A stretch of 64,000 bases of DNA from Hippopus hippopus (GCA_946811185.2 OX328096.1:23501881-23565880); one strand, 5' to 3'; numbered from the stretch's first letter, positions 43,371-54,160 are shown. Program-made: numbers and translations. The notes: generated by a model not told the origin, from the letters alone.

Positions 43371-43480
43371 TCAACTCTTTACCAACAGACAAAAATTTAG
43401 ACTCGTCTGTTTTGAAAAGTTTTGCACACAACAAATTGAAAGAGTTGAAATTTGCCTTGAAAAAGGATAAAACATAGTTT
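43371..43480 (+). mobile_element. Family A MITE, right part missing, after exon 11
   Basis: TCAACTCTTTACCAACAGAC then AAATTTAGACTCGTC and GCACACAACAAATTGAA; stops near the hairpin. Confidence 0.75.
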
Positions 43481-43540
43481 TCTGGTTCACTATGAACTAC
43501 AGGAAGAGCTATTGCACTACCCCCTGCATTGGCATTGGTG

Positions 43541-44122
43541 TAGCCTGGGTTCCAGTCCATTCATTTTTTCCTTTTTTATCATTCGGATGTTACATTGTCA
43601 AAAATGGTAGCCTGGGGACATTCAAAACCTGATCGCAGCGACATCTACTTTAATCCATCTCACAGTGGGGTAAAGTAGATGTTGCTGCGATCAGTTTTCA
43701 AACATAAATGACTAAAAATAGATACCGAAATTCACATAGCCTGGGTTTGATCATTTCCTTTTTTGTGAGCCATCCTTGGAAATATTAACAAAAACAATTT
43801 ATGTGCGTCACTCACAAAAAAGGTTGTTGAAGGTTGCAGTGTACATGTATTTTTTATTGCACCGACCGGGTCGGGAAAGTCGCTCATATATGAAATCACC
43901 CCCGTTGAATTTGAATTGCTCTAAGAATGTGCCAATCCATTGTTTTCAACAGTGTGACATCTCACGATAAACAAGTCTATAATTAGACTATCTGTACTTT
44001 TCATATTGATTAGGAGACCCTCGAATGTCCCCAGGCGGTAATAATAATAGAAGCAATAAAGAGATAGCTTTCAAAGCTCTGTAGCAGACCGCGGAGTAGT
44101 TAAGGAACCAGGGCCCAGGCTA
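43541..44122. mobile_element. ~582-bp element with 9-bp target duplication
   Basis: It starts TAGCCTGGGTTCC and ends GGAACCAGGGCCCAGGCTA. GCATTGGTG flanks both sides (43532-43540, 44123-44131). AGCCTGGG recurs inside at 43608 and 43737, and GAATGTCCCCAGGC at 44022. A hairpin CTGATCGCAGCGACATCTAC lies at 43631-43700. It is non-coding; the duplication length suggests a Mutator-like element. Confidence 0.78.
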
Positions 44123-44156
44123 GCATTGGTGTTTCTGTTGGAGTTTGTGTTCATGT

Positions 44157-44502
44157 TTAACCCTTTACCAAACAACAAATTGTAGACTGGTCCAGATTGA
44201 AAGCACTTGCAGAATTACAAATTAAACGTAACTCAAAAATTGAAATTTGTTTCCAGCAGGCTAGAAAACATTGTGGGAAAAGGAGAAAATGCTGGTTACC
44301 AGCATTTTCTCCTTTTCCCACAATGTTTTCAAAAGGCTTCTATCTCAGGGTCGTAAAAACCAGGGATTGTTTGGTAAAGGGTTAACTCTTTACCAAATGA
44401 CACAATTATGGACTGGTCCAAATTCAAAGCCTTTGAAAACGACAAATTAAATGTGTCACAAAGACTGAAACTTCTGTTTGGAATCATAGAAAACATTGTG
44501 CT
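44157..44502 (+). mobile_element. Family A MITE plus partial copy sharing a TTAA
   Basis: 44157-44385 is a near-consensus 229-bp copy with a perfect palindrome around GCTGGTTACCAGC. 44382-44502 is the left half of a second plus copy. Confidence 0.9.
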
Positions 44503-44528
44503 TGCTTCATACAGATACATTCAACCCT

Positions 44529-44613
44529 TTAACCCTTTACCGCTAAATCGACAGTTTTAAAGACCCTGGGGAGGAGGACTTATGAAAACATTGCAGGAAA
44601 AGAAGAAATTGAA
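44529..44613 (-). repeat. Family A left fragment
   Basis: TTAACCCTTTACCGCTAAATC to GGAAAAGAAGAAATTG. Confidence 0.7.
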
Positions 44614-44792
44614 AACACACCAAAAATGGCAAAGTCAGGACAGGATTTCTTGAAATATCTCACAAAATGATTTGGCAGTGCAGATGCAAGATCAAAATAC
44701 ACATTTCATTGCAGTCTGATCATGACCTACATTGTCAACTAAAGGAGCTGGTTATGATGAGTGCACTGTGGGGTTATATCAAACAATAATTG

Positions 44793-45045
44793 AGTCATGC
44801 TATGGCATTTGGGGGTTTATTCCATGATGTGTGATACCAGGCAGGTCATCACATATTTATGGATCCATAAAATCCCATTTTGTATAACAACCCAGTGAAT
44901 CATGCAGTACACTGGTCCTTGGACAAGCAAAGAATTTAACAAAAGCAAAAAGTTTCGACCAAGGTCAGCCTGCGCGGACTGCACAAGCTAACCTAGGTCG
45001 ATACGTTTCGTAGATGCATTAAGCCCCCTTTTCACAGAGCATGGC
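44793..45045 (+). mobile_element. Family C element next to exon 12
   Basis: AGTCATGCTATGGCATTTGGG to TTCACAGAGCATGGCT, with hairpin AGGTCAGCCTGCGC / GCACAAGCTAACCT. It ends about 30 bp before exon 12. Confidence 0.8.
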
Positions 45046-45075
45046 TCAATCATATCCATATCTTTCTGATCCCAG

Positions 45076-45287
45076 CTCTGGTTGGGGCCACAGGGACAAT
45101 GGGAAAGATGATTGTCAAAGATACACTGGACTCTACAGAAACTGTATCACGAGATCTAGCTAGTGCAGAGAAAGTGTTCTCCGACACCTCTAATGACAAC
45201 CAGAATGAGACAGATGATGAGCTTTACTTTATCATTCGTCAAAAACAGAAAATAGTGGAACTGAAGAAAAATGAATTATTGAACCGG
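45076..45287 (+). CDS. Exon 12: coiled helical segment after REJ core
   Basis: The acceptor is TATCTTTCTGATCCCAG ending at 45075 and the donor is CCGG|GTAAAT at 45288. The exon is 212 nt, phase 1 to phase 0. The product begins ALVGATGTMGKMIVKDTL and continues with charged helical sequence (RQKQKIVELKKNELLNR). A second in-frame acceptor 18 nt downstream (GCCACAG ending 45093) would drop six residues; I prefer the first because of its pyrimidine tract. Polycystin-1-like proteins have a similar helical segment at this point. Confidence 0.75.
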
Positions 45288-45375
45288 GTAAATTCCATGC
45301 TTTAAGATTTTTGTTTGTTTGCCCCAATTGTCTGTATTTTTTGCTGGAATTTAGTGGCGGAAGGGCGGGGAATTT

Positions 45376-45595
45376 AATCTTTTTCCACACAATGCCAGGT
45401 CTAATCAATTCTGAGAAAGAGGCCATTTAAAAACATCATGGGGATAGAAGAAAATGCTGGTAACCAGCATTTTTACCTTTTCCCTCTATGTTTCTACCAA
45501 ATAACAATTCCCTCATTTGAGCCACAATTTAATTTCTCATCTGTAAATACTTTTGATTTGACAAGTCTAGAACTTTGTCATCAGGTAAAGAGTTG
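45376..45595 (-). mobile_element. Family A MITE
   Basis: Core GCTGGTAACCAGC; right end GGTAAAGAGTTG. Confidence 0.8.
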
Positions 45596-45680
45596 CTCCG
45601 GAAGAAAAAAGATACTCCACACAATGTGTTTTATTGTGCACAATACCACAGTGATCTGTATGGTGTCTTTTGTACTCCTT

Positions 45681-45879
45681 ATAACCTTTAAAGTGTTGAA
45701 TGAACTTAACAGACATTTTCAATCTAGAAATAAGAACAAAAAAAGAAATGCAATATTGAGGTCATTCTTGTCCAGAATGTCACATGAAAGCAGACAGTGA
45801 GATCAAAGATCAGACTGCATGTTTTGTGCACACTGGCCACAAAAGCAACAACGGTTGTGAAAGGCGCATTAAGGGTTAA
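45681..45879 (+). mobile_element. Family E (GATC-hairpin) MITE
   Basis: Ends ATAACCTTTAAAGTG and GGCGCATTAAGGGTTAA; one hairpin arm (AAGATCAGACTGCATG) is kept, the other deleted. Confidence 0.75.
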
Positions 45880-45955
45880 ACTCTTTACCAGATGAGAAAA
45901 ATATAGACTTATCCAAATTGAAAAGCATTTTGCAGACAACAAATGTTACTGTACT
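45876..45955 (+). repeat. Family A left fragment
   Basis: TTAAACTCTTTACCAGATGAG to TTGCAGACAACAAATG, sharing TTAA with the family E copy before it. Confidence 0.68.
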
Positions 45956-46099
45956 GCAAGGAAATTTCTCGTGATCTGATTGAATAATCTGCCGCGAACA
46001 TATATATCATGTACACTGGCAAAACCAACGTAAAAGCAGTTGCCCTTTTGGGAGCCCCGTATATATGACTACACTTTCAACACAACATCCAAAATGGCG

Positions 46100-46440
46100 G
46101 CGTCGATCAAGATTAACATCAAGATTATGCACCAAACTGCACGTTTTACCATGGTTTTAGTGACGTCAGTTCCCAGTTATGTCAGTTTTCATTGAATTGG
46201 GGCACTCAGAAGGGAAATTCTACTTCGTCAGCGTACTCAATTTTTGAAACCAAAAAAGAGGTAAATTTCACTTCATACACGTTGGAATGGTAAAACTTTG
46301 CAGTATAATAAATTCTTTGCACGGTCAGGTGGCAGGGGACTTGGAAACTTGTTCACGGCTGTAGTGAATCATGGGACGACATGATTCACCACAGCTGTGA
46401 ACAAGTTCCAAGTCCACTGCCACCTGACCGTACAATTAAT
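46100..46440 (+). mobile_element. Foldback element, inverse match to 23285-23600
   Basis: TGAATTGGGGCACTCAGAAGG, then CGTTGGAATGGTAAAACTTTG, then the hairpin GGTCAGGTGGCAGGGGACTT..AAGTCCACTGCCACCTGACC. Confidence 0.78.
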
Positions 46441-46451
46441 AAAGTGTGACC

Positions 46452-46600
46452 CAAATAAGGATGTGTGTCTTTGGAAGGGTAGAAAACATTTTGGGAAAAG
46501 GAGCAAGTGCTGATAACCATTTTCTTCTTTTTCAACAATGTTTTGAAGGGTTTTCTTCCTGAAGATTGTTAAAACTTGGGATTGTTTAGTAAAGTGTTAA
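46452..46600 (+). mobile_element. Family A MITE, 5' truncated
   Basis: Core AAGGAGCAAGTGCTGATAACC; right end GTTTAGTAAAGTGTTAA. Confidence 0.75.
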
Positions 46601-46777
46601 AACAAATGGATTTTTGCAATTATGCTCCCAGATTTAAGTACTAGCATATAGTCTTCTCTTTGACAAAAAGAAAATTGAAATTTGTGTTTGGAAGGCTAGA
46701 AAACTTCGTGCAGAAAGAAGAAAATACAGGCCACATGATAAGAAAATTTATAAAGGGTATAATCAGTGTATTTACCC

Positions 46778-46971
46778 TTAACCCTTTACCACACAATCCC
46801 AACTTTTAACGACCCTGAGAAAGAAATCTTTTGAAAGCTTTGTTGAAAAAGGAGAAAATGGTGGTAACCAGCATCTTCTCCTTTTCCCATAATGTTTTCT
46901 ACTCTTCCAAAAACATATTTCAAATTTTGAGTCACATTTATTTTGGGTTTATTTGGCACTCCAAGGGTTAA
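46778..46971 (-). mobile_element. Family A MITE 43 bp before exon 13
   Basis: TTAACCCTTTACCACACAATC to CTCCAAGGGTTAA; part of the right arm is deleted. Confidence 0.82.
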
Positions 46972-47014
46972 AACAAGAGAGGTGATCTGATAAAGATTTT
47001 ACTGTATTATGCAG

Positions 47015-47248
47015 TCAAAAGAGTTGGATAGACAGGCATCAGAGCTGGCTGTTAACGTCCTGAATAACACAAAGAACACCATTTCTGTTGGTGTCCAAAT
47101 GACATACACCAGTGGTGAGAGTAATGATGCCATTGCTGTGAAGAAGAACAAAGCATCCCAGTTCAAAAACAACCCAATTACCATTAACAATGTTGCTGTG
47201 TACATTGAGTTTGGCAATGTTGGAGGAGAAGAGGAGGTGACAATGGCA
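47015..47248 (+). CDS. Exon 13: post-REJ region
   Basis: The acceptor is ACTGTATTATGCAG ending at 47014 and the donor is GGCA|GTAAGT at 47249. The exon is 234 nt, 78 codons, phase 0. It encodes SKELDRQASELAVNVLNN, a helix that continues exon 12, and later beta strands such as NNVAVYIEFGNVGG. A family A MITE ends about 43 bp before it. Confidence 0.76.
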
Positions 47249-47344
47249 GTAAGTGTGATCCCAAACATTGTTCCCAACCTAAAGGGAGAGGATATTGTTT
47301 TGACATTGTCCATCGGTCTGTCTGTCTGTCTATGCATTGTTCTG

Positions 47345-47556
47345 TTAACATTTAAAGCACCAAATAAACCAAACAGCCTCTTTCAGTCCAGAAATAAGAG
47401 CCAAATTATTAAAATTTCAAGGCTGCTCTTCTCCTTATTGTTTTGTCAAAGCAGACAGTGTGGCTCAAAGATCAGATGGCACATTTTGTGCCATCTGATC
47501 TTGATCTACACTGACAAAAAAGGCAATTATAGTTGTGAAAAGTGCTTTTAGTGTTA
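47345..47556 (+). mobile_element. Family E (GATC-hairpin) MITE
   Basis: TTAACATTTAAAGCACCAAAT to AAAAGTGCTTTTAGTGTTAG; perfect hairpin AAGATCAGATGGCACA / TGTGCCATCTGATCTT. Confidence 0.82.
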
Positions 47557-47579
47557 GAATTTCTCTAAAACGTTTCTGC

Positions 47580-48120
47580 TGCTAAGCACATGGTTTTGAA
47601 GTATTTGATACTTATGTTGGCTTTACTGAGCTGATGTTCAGCGTCATGCCCTAAGGTCAAGGTCACAGTAAGGCTTCAAAGTTCAAATGCTGTTTAATTT
47701 GGTCCTACTTATATCTTTGATTGCCTGGCTGAATTTTAAAATTATTTCACACATGTTTCTACCTTTATAAAACAGTTTGTTGTGCAACAGAGGTTTTAGA
47801 CACTAGGCTTCAAGGTCAAGGTCACAAAAGAAGTAAAATGATCAAATGATCTTAACTTTTGTTCTTTCTATATCTATCTAATGTCTGGTCCTATATTAAA
47901 TCTATTTCTCACTAAATGTCTACCTTGATCAGACAACATTCAGAATGGTGGTTTCAGACACAAAGTCAAGGTCACAGCTGGGTTTCAAAGGTTACAGATT
48001 CTTTTTAAACAACTATTGCTGCTAAACTCCTGCTCTGATTTTGAAATTATTTTAAAGATTATGTCCACTTTGACAAGATGACAGGCAGAGCAGAAGTTTC
48101 AGATGTCAGACTTCCTGTCT
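47580..48120 (+). repeat. Degenerate ~155-bp tandem repeat (GGTCAAGGTCACA type)
   Basis: AAGGTCAAGGTCACA recurs near 47654, 47810 and 47965. Confidence 0.7.
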
Positions 48121-48150
48121 GTCTGTAAAGATTTTTCCATCCAGTTTTTT

Positions 48151-48378
48151 TTAACTCTTTATCACATTATGAAACCTTAGACTACTCTGTATTGAAAGCA
48201 TTGCAGAGGACAAATTAAATGATGATCAAATGATGGAACTTTTCTTTGAAGGGACAGAAGGCATTGTGGGAAAAGGAGAAAATGCTGGTTACAAGCATTT
48301 TCTCCTTTTCTCACAATGTTTTCCAAAGCCTTCTTTTCCAGGGTCGTTAAAACTCCAGATTTTGTGGTAAACGGTGAA
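48151..48378 (+). mobile_element. Family A MITE, full length
   Basis: TTAACTCTTTATCACATTATG to GTGGTAAACGGTGAA; core GCTGGTTACAAGC. Confidence 0.86.
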
Positions 48379-48411
48379 ACAGCTGCAGCTGCAAAAGCCC
48401 TTATCATATTT

Positions 48412-48672
48412 GGCCTGCAACACCCGAAAAAGGGCATTCGGACATTTGCGTAAAGTGTCATCTCGGATCAGCCTGCGCAGTCTGAGCAGGCTAATCCGAG
48501 ACGGCACTTTACGACTACATTAGATTTTGTCCAACAGTAGACTTGCGTGAAACAGAAAATCACACACAATCGGAAAGTTTCGTCTCGGATCAGACTGCGT
48601 GGACTGCGCATGCTGATCCGAGACGACACTTTACGCAAATGTCAGAATGGCCCTTTTCGCGTGTTGCAGGCC
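48412..48672 (+). mobile_element. Family B double-hairpin MITE, copy 4
   Basis: GGCCTGCAACACCCG to GCGTGTTGCAGGCC; ATTT flanks both sides (48408-48411, 48673-48676). The inside is in the opposite orientation to copy 1. Confidence 0.9.
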
Positions 48673-48683
48673 ATTTTGAAAAT

Positions 48684-48917
48684 GAGTAATGCTCTATGAA
48701 AAGGGGTTTAGTACATCTCTGAGATACATTATACCAAGCAAGAAATCACATAATTATGTAATCCATGAAATCCATTCTGTCTAACAACGGACTGCATCTT
48801 GAGGTAGAATTGTCTTTTAACATGCAGAAAATTGACTAATAGCAAAAAGTTTTGGCCCAGGCCAGCCTGCTTCGACCACCCAGGCTGACCTGGGTGGATA
48901 CTTTTTGCAGATGCATC
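48684..48917 (+). mobile_element. Family C element, right end degraded
   Basis: AGTAATGCTCTATGAAAAGGGG, GATACATTATACCAAGC, hairpin CAGGCCAGCCTG / CAGGCTGACCTG, stopping near GCAGATGCAT. Confidence 0.78.
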
Positions 48918-49154
48918 ACTAAAATATTTTATTCATATGTCCAGATGTCAAGGACAAGGTCCCATTAGGGATTCAAGGTCAATTGTTCTTGAGTTGTGGC
49001 CTATCCGTATAATTTATCTTGAATGCCTACTGTAACATGTTCAGTTTCAACATGCCTGAATTCTGTTATTTTTTGTGACAGTTATTGTTTTCATCTCAAT
49101 ATTGTATCACTACTGTCTGGATTGACCCTTTACCTCGCAAGTGCAAGTTTTACC

Positions 49155-50035
49155 TTAACCCTTTACCACACGACAAAATTTTAGACCTGTCCAAATTGAA
49201 AGCATTTGTAGATGACAGTTTTAACATGGCTCATATGAAATTATTTTTCTTTGATAGGGTAGAAAACATTGTGGGAAAAGGAGAAAATGCTGGTAACCAG
49301 CATTTTCTCCTTTTCCCACGATGTTTTCAAAAGCCTTCTCTTTCAGGGGCGTCAAAAGTCGTCATTGTGTGGTAAAGGGTTAACTCTTTCCCAAACAACA
49401 ATATTTTAAACGGGTCCAATTTGAAAGCATTTGCAGAGGACAAGATTTATATTGCATATAAGATGGGATTTGTATCAGATAGTCTAGAAAACATTGTGGG
49501 AAAAGGAGAAAATGCTGGTTACCAGCATTTTCTCCTTTTCCCACAATGTTTTCAAAAGGCCAACTTCTCAGGGTCGTTAAAACCCGGGATTGTGCGGTAA
49601 AGGGTTAACAACTTAACCCTTAACCAAACAACAAACTTTTAGACTTTCCCAATATGAAAGTTTTCGCTGACAAAAAAAAATTATAGTGATTATAGTGATA
49701 AAAAAATTTGCCATTTGAAGTGTGTTTTAATAGGAATTTGTCATTGAAAGTGTGGCAAAGATTATGGGAAAAGGAGAAATGCTGGTTACCAGCATTTTCT
49801 CTTTCACCACAGTGTTTTCAAAAGGTCTTTCCGTTATGGTCGTTCAAACTAGGGATTGTGTGGTGAAGGGTTAAGAAAAAAGGCCTTTGAAAATATGGTT
49901 GCAGAAGGAGAAAATGCTGGGTACCAGTTTCCTGCACTATCAGAGACAAAACCCATTACATGACCCATTTGATTTGTCGTCTGCAAGTGCTGTCAGTTTG
50001 GACAAATCTAATTTTTTCTCATCAAATTTAATTTC
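49155..50035. mobile_element. Head-to-tail run of four family A MITEs
   Basis: Copies are 49155-49383, 49380-49608 and 49613-49874 in plus orientation and a decayed minus copy at 49871-50035. Neighbours share or nearly share TTAA (49380-49383, 49605-49616, 49871-49874). The first two have perfect palindromes. The last runs into the acceptor of exon 14. Confidence 0.9.
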
Positions 50036-50042
50036 CAATTAG

Positions 50043-50165
50043 CTTGCAGAATCTAGTAATACACTAAAGTTGGACGAAACAAACAGGGCAGCAGATGCAA
50101 ATGGACAGGTGAAGTTTGTTACCCAGACAACCTCACAGATAAGCTCCTTTATTACAGTGTTTCAG
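50043..50165 (+). CDS. Exon 14: post-REJ region
   Basis: The acceptor is AATTTCCAATTAG ending at 50042 and the donor is TCAG|GTAAAG at 50166. The exon is 123 nt, 41 codons, phase 0. The product starts LAESSNTLKLDETN and ends SQISSFITVFQ. The pyrimidine tract overlaps the decayed right end of a family A MITE. Confidence 0.7.
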
Positions 50166-50195
50166 GTAAAGCCTGTTCCATAACATGTTACATTT

Positions 50196-50396
50196 TTAAC
50201 CCGTATCCTGCTAGGTAAGTTCAAATGAAACTTTCAAGCCGACTTTTTGCTATTTCAAGGTTGTTCTTTTAAGGAAAGACATTTCCTTATTGAATAGTGT
50301 AGATCCAAGATCGGACAGCATGTTCTGTGCAGTCCGATCTTGATCTACACTGTCCGCAGGAGGTCAGTGAGTCACACTTAGCAGCCTAAGGGTTAA
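50196..50396 (+). mobile_element. Family E (GATC-hairpin) MITE after exon 14
   Basis: TTAACCCGTATCCTGCTAGG to GCAGCCTAAGGGTTAA; hairpin GATCGGACAGC..GCAGTCCGATC. It begins 30 bp after the donor. Confidence 0.82.
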
Positions 50397-51660
50397 CATC
50401 AAGGGATTGTAACAGTTCTGACATATAACCTCTGAAGGCAAGTATTGAACCAAGGATCTCTAGGTTCCAAGGCGAAAGCTCTACCATGTCACCACAAAAG
50501 TTAGCTCTATACCAAGGCAGTTTAAGTGTCTACCAATAAAACATGAGCTATACATTTATAGCTATCTGTGGGATAGACCAGTGTACTACAGTATTGTTAT
50601 AACACTGTTTTTAATCGGTCGGCGTAAGCCGGACGATTAGAGAGACCACAAATTTCGGAAACCCGTCCGCTGAAGGCAAACTGATGTAACTGCAACTCGT
50701 AACAGCGTTCATTTACAGCATTACAACGCTTAAGAAGCCTGTCGTGACCTTATTACAAATACTACTTTCGGTTGAGCGCAAGAATGAATAAACAGTCCTA
50801 GTAAACAGGCGTCAAGTAACCCCGTTCTCAACTTTTCAATTATGCAATAAACGGTGCTTACAACTTGTTTAGCATTGAATTTTGTCATATTACCAATGTA
50901 ATCAAAATGTCTAGCGAGCAGAAATGGAAATACTCGTAGCAGTTTACTTTCAAAAGAGTTATCAGAAATGGGGTCAGAGGTAATGAGTAATTGTATGAAT
51001 GAAATGAAAGCGAATCAATTGTATCGCGTGATGTAAACACATTCTGTAGCCGTCGACTGTCTATATTATTCGGCAAACTTCGAGTGGGTCGTTGGTCACT
51101 ATATACGTATTTACGGGATCGGTCGAGTTGTGACGAGTGTTGTCCGTATATGTTGCAGGTGTTGAAAAGTTCACGGGTCATCTAGAGTTGGGGCAAAGAT
51201 AAAATCGCTACAGAAAGGAGTTTGTAAGGAATATTGCTGTAAAGAATTTAGAAATTTAGATTGTACTGCTTTAGAGCAAAGTGATGTAAATGCAACTCGT
51301 AACAGGCGTAGGTTTAAAATAGTGATTGGCCGTGGGTTGTTTAACGCTAGTGAGGCAAAAAAGTGTGAAGCTGTGAGGTAAAGGGATGTAAACTTGTGTA
51401 AGGGTTATGACCTCTAACTTCTAAGTAGCGGAGAGGTCATTACGTAAGCATTTTCAGAATGGACTGGTGATCCCACGCCTACAACTTTACAAGCCAGACT
51501 GTCCATTCACAGTACTGACCAGCAGTATCTGATTACGCATTTTTTTAGCGTCAGATGTGTTAAATTTTCATAACCCCTTACAGACACGGCACTACCATTT
51601 TGTACGGTCACTGACATGTTTCTTCTTGATGAGCTTAGATTTGAATCAGTCTGTCAGTCT
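50397..51660. other. Unassigned region with a repeated 23-bp motif
   Basis: GATGTAACTGCAACTCGTAA near 50691 and GATGTAAATGCAACTCGTAA near 51281 are direct repeats about 590 bp apart. A small hairpin GTCGGCGTAAGCCGGAC lies near 50620. A minus-strand 98-codon frame (51181-50885) has no recognisable motif; I do not call it a gene. Confidence 0.4.
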
Positions 51661-51662
51661 GC

Positions 51663-51814
51663 TGACCCTTGACAAAACAATCCTGTGGGGCATTGAAAAT
51701 ATAGTGGGAAAGAGAGAGAAATGCTTGTAACCACCATCATCTCTTTTTCCAACAGCATTTTCTTCACCATATGAACGATTTTCAAAATAAAATTTTGTCA
51801 TTTGGTTGAGTTAA
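51663..51814 (-). mobile_element. Family A MITE, internally deleted
   Basis: TGACCCTTGACAAAACAATCC to TTGGTTGAGTTAA. Confidence 0.68.
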
Positions 51815-51948
51815 ATAGAGCATTTTCTCCGGAGGGGGGGGGTGAAACTGCAACATAAATACTCTCACTTAAGATATAATTCTCCATGTCTGAATCAACG
51901 GACCAGGGAAAAGTTTAGGAGCATGTATTTTTTCCAATGTATTTTTCT

Positions 51949-52060
51949 TTAGAGGGCTAAGCAAAACATGTTGCCTTTGCAGAGAGTGCAGATTCAGACC
52001 AGACTGTATAGAACATGCAGTCAGATCTTGGATCTGTCGTAACATTTTTTATATGAGATA
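51949..52060 (+). repeat. Family E fragment
   Basis: AGACCAGACTGTATAGAACATG and CAGTCAGATCTTGGATC are the hairpin arms; ends unclear. Confidence 0.55.
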
Positions 52061-52299
52061 TTCTAGTCAAGACAGCAATGGCCCTTCAATAAATAGGCTG
52101 CTTTTCCAAGCTTGACATGTCTGTTTCGTTAATTCAGGGTCTTAAGGTAAAACTCTCGACAATATATATGTCTCACCAGACACTTTATATTAGTTGATTC
52201 TCATCCTTTCCACAAGGTCCAGTTTTTCAGATAAAGAGCACAAGGTTTACTGTAGCTATGCTCCTCGCTTATTAGAATGAATCAAATACATAACCTGTA

Positions 52300-52395
52300 T
52301 TGGTCAAGGTTAAGAAAAGTTGCTTTTGCAGACAATAAAAGATCGAGATTAGACTGTCCTTTGAGTGCAGTGCAGATCAATATTACACACGTATA
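52300..52395 (+). repeat. Family E fragment
   Basis: GATCGAGATTAGACTGTCC with a degraded partner arm. Confidence 0.45.
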
Positions 52396-52505
52396 TATCT
52401 TAGATCATAATTGGATGTTCGCGTAGGATATAGATCTGTAAATGAAACTGTAATATTTGTACAGTGGTTTCTGACTGAAAACGGCCAGTAGATTAACTCA
52501 GAGTT

Positions 52506-52734
52506 TTAACTCTTTACCACACAATCCCAGTTTTAACAACCTTGAGGGAAAAGGCTGTTGAAAACATTGCAGAAAAGGGGGAAATGCTGATCCATCATTT
52601 TCTCCTTTTACCACGATGTTATCTACCTTTTCAACGATTCAACTCATCATTTGGGCTACAGTCAAATTCGATTCGTAATGTCCAAATGCTTTCGATTTTG
52701 ACAAGTCTAAAATTTCGTTGGTTGGTGAAGAGAT
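52506..52734 (-). mobile_element. Family A MITE
   Basis: TTAACTCTTTACCACACAATC to GGTTGGTGAAGAG; core shortened to GCTGATCCATC. Confidence 0.82.
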
Positions 52735-52739
52735 GACGG

Positions 52740-53130
52740 TTACGTAGATATTAGCTACATTCTTTAGAAGTACGGTTGGAAAATTTGGCAAGCAGACGTT
52801 GTGGCCAGGGTGATTCGGCCCAGGAAGATTTAGCCAGCCAAAAATATTAGAGAGGACAATTTATCTCGATAGATACGATGGCTTGTTAAAAATGGAGAAA
52901 TAGATAGCCCACTAGCGGCCAAAAATAAACAATTCAGGAGTCAAAATGCAAACACATTTTATACGATTTATTCAAATTATTTAAAAGTAAAAAACTAAGG
53001 ATATTATTAAGAGTCTGGCAATGTGCTACAGTACACTCTGTCTGTGTTCCAATAGTTGGTAGAAAAGTGAGTCTTGTAACTATATTAAAGTTACCAAAGT
53101 TGCTAAAGTTAGAATAATAAAGAATATCAA
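52740..53130. other. No gene seen
   Basis: AT-rich intron sequence. Confidence 0.5.
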
Positions 53131-53134
53131 ATTT

Positions 53135-53137
<3 letters not shown>

Positions 53138-53210
<73 letters not shown>
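53138..53210 (+). repeat. (GT)n microsatellite
   Basis: About 35 near-perfect GT units. The minus-strand frame reading poly(TH) is an artefact of this. Confidence 0.97.
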
Positions 53211-53212
<2 letters not shown>

Positions 53213-53384
53213 TCAGTAAAAGGCTGGTAGGTACTGTTAATCTTGTAAGAGTGATGTCTAAAGCTTGATAATAAGAATTGCTGATTAGAATTCCGTATCT
53301 TTAACGTTCTATTGCTGACGGCTGGCAAATCTCTACTTAGACCATTCCGTTAAACTACTAATTTGTAAAAGACAGGTTGAAAAA

Positions 53385-53575
53385 AAAAGGTTCCTGGGTG
53401 GTTCAGTTGTATGGTGTAGGATTCGACACTTGTGTTTTTCGTGGGAGTGTCATCAGGTAGGATACCTCAGAGCCCTTGCCTAGTACTAGTGAAATCCTTG
53501 ACAAATATGAATAAGAAGGCTGTCGCCGCGATATGACTGAAATAATGTCTAAAGCGACCAAAAACACAAAACAAC
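53385..53575 (+). repeat. SINE type 2, diverged
   Basis: CTGGGTGGTTCAGTTGTATGG head, CCTAGTACTAGTGAAATCC, GCCGCGATATGACTGAAAT tail. Confidence 0.65.
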
Positions 53576-53930
53576 CAATTACTCAACCAGTTTATTACTA
53601 AATTAGATGATTTCCACATAGTCCTTTGCAAGAATAAGAATGGATTGCTTTATCCATTGTCAAGGTTCTAATTCAGTATAAAAGGCAATATAACATGGGG
53701 TTCTTACTCCCATACACAGTTCAAACAACTACCATTTGATATGTGATTTTCAAAAACAGTGTGGTTATTCAGTGTCGACCGATTACAGTGCTGACAGCAC
53801 TTTGATTGTCATTGTTGTCTGCATGGCTGTGATTTTTGTACAAAAACTTTGACATTTGTCACATCACTGTTGTTACTGAAGATTTATACTTCAAAATTGA
53901 GCTACTACTTTCCTATCAAAAGGAGAACCA

Positions 53931-54160
53931 ATACAAGAAAGGCAGGTAACTCTCAACATATTTTTGACATAGTTATGCCCCTTTGTCAACTTTGAATCTT
54001 AAATGAAACTGTAGCTGCAGCCACATTGGGGCAGTAGATGTTAACTAATACAAGAAAGGTGGGTAACTCTCAACATATTTGATATAGTTATGCCCCTTTG
54101 TCAACTTGGATCTTGACTGAAACAGCAGCTGCAGCCACATTGGGGCAGTACAGGTATTAC
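53931..54160 (+). repeat. Two tandem ~116-bp units
   Basis: AATACAAGAAAGG(C/T)(A/G)GGTAAC starts both units near 53930 and 54046; both end CAGCCACATTGGGGCAGTA. Confidence 0.85.

Noticed and set aside
50885..51181. 98-codon minus-strand ORF
   Set aside because: No motif, no splice context, and composition no different from non-coding neighbours on inspection.
53080..53328. Minus-strand ORF rich in TH
   Set aside because: It is a translation of the (GT)n microsatellite.
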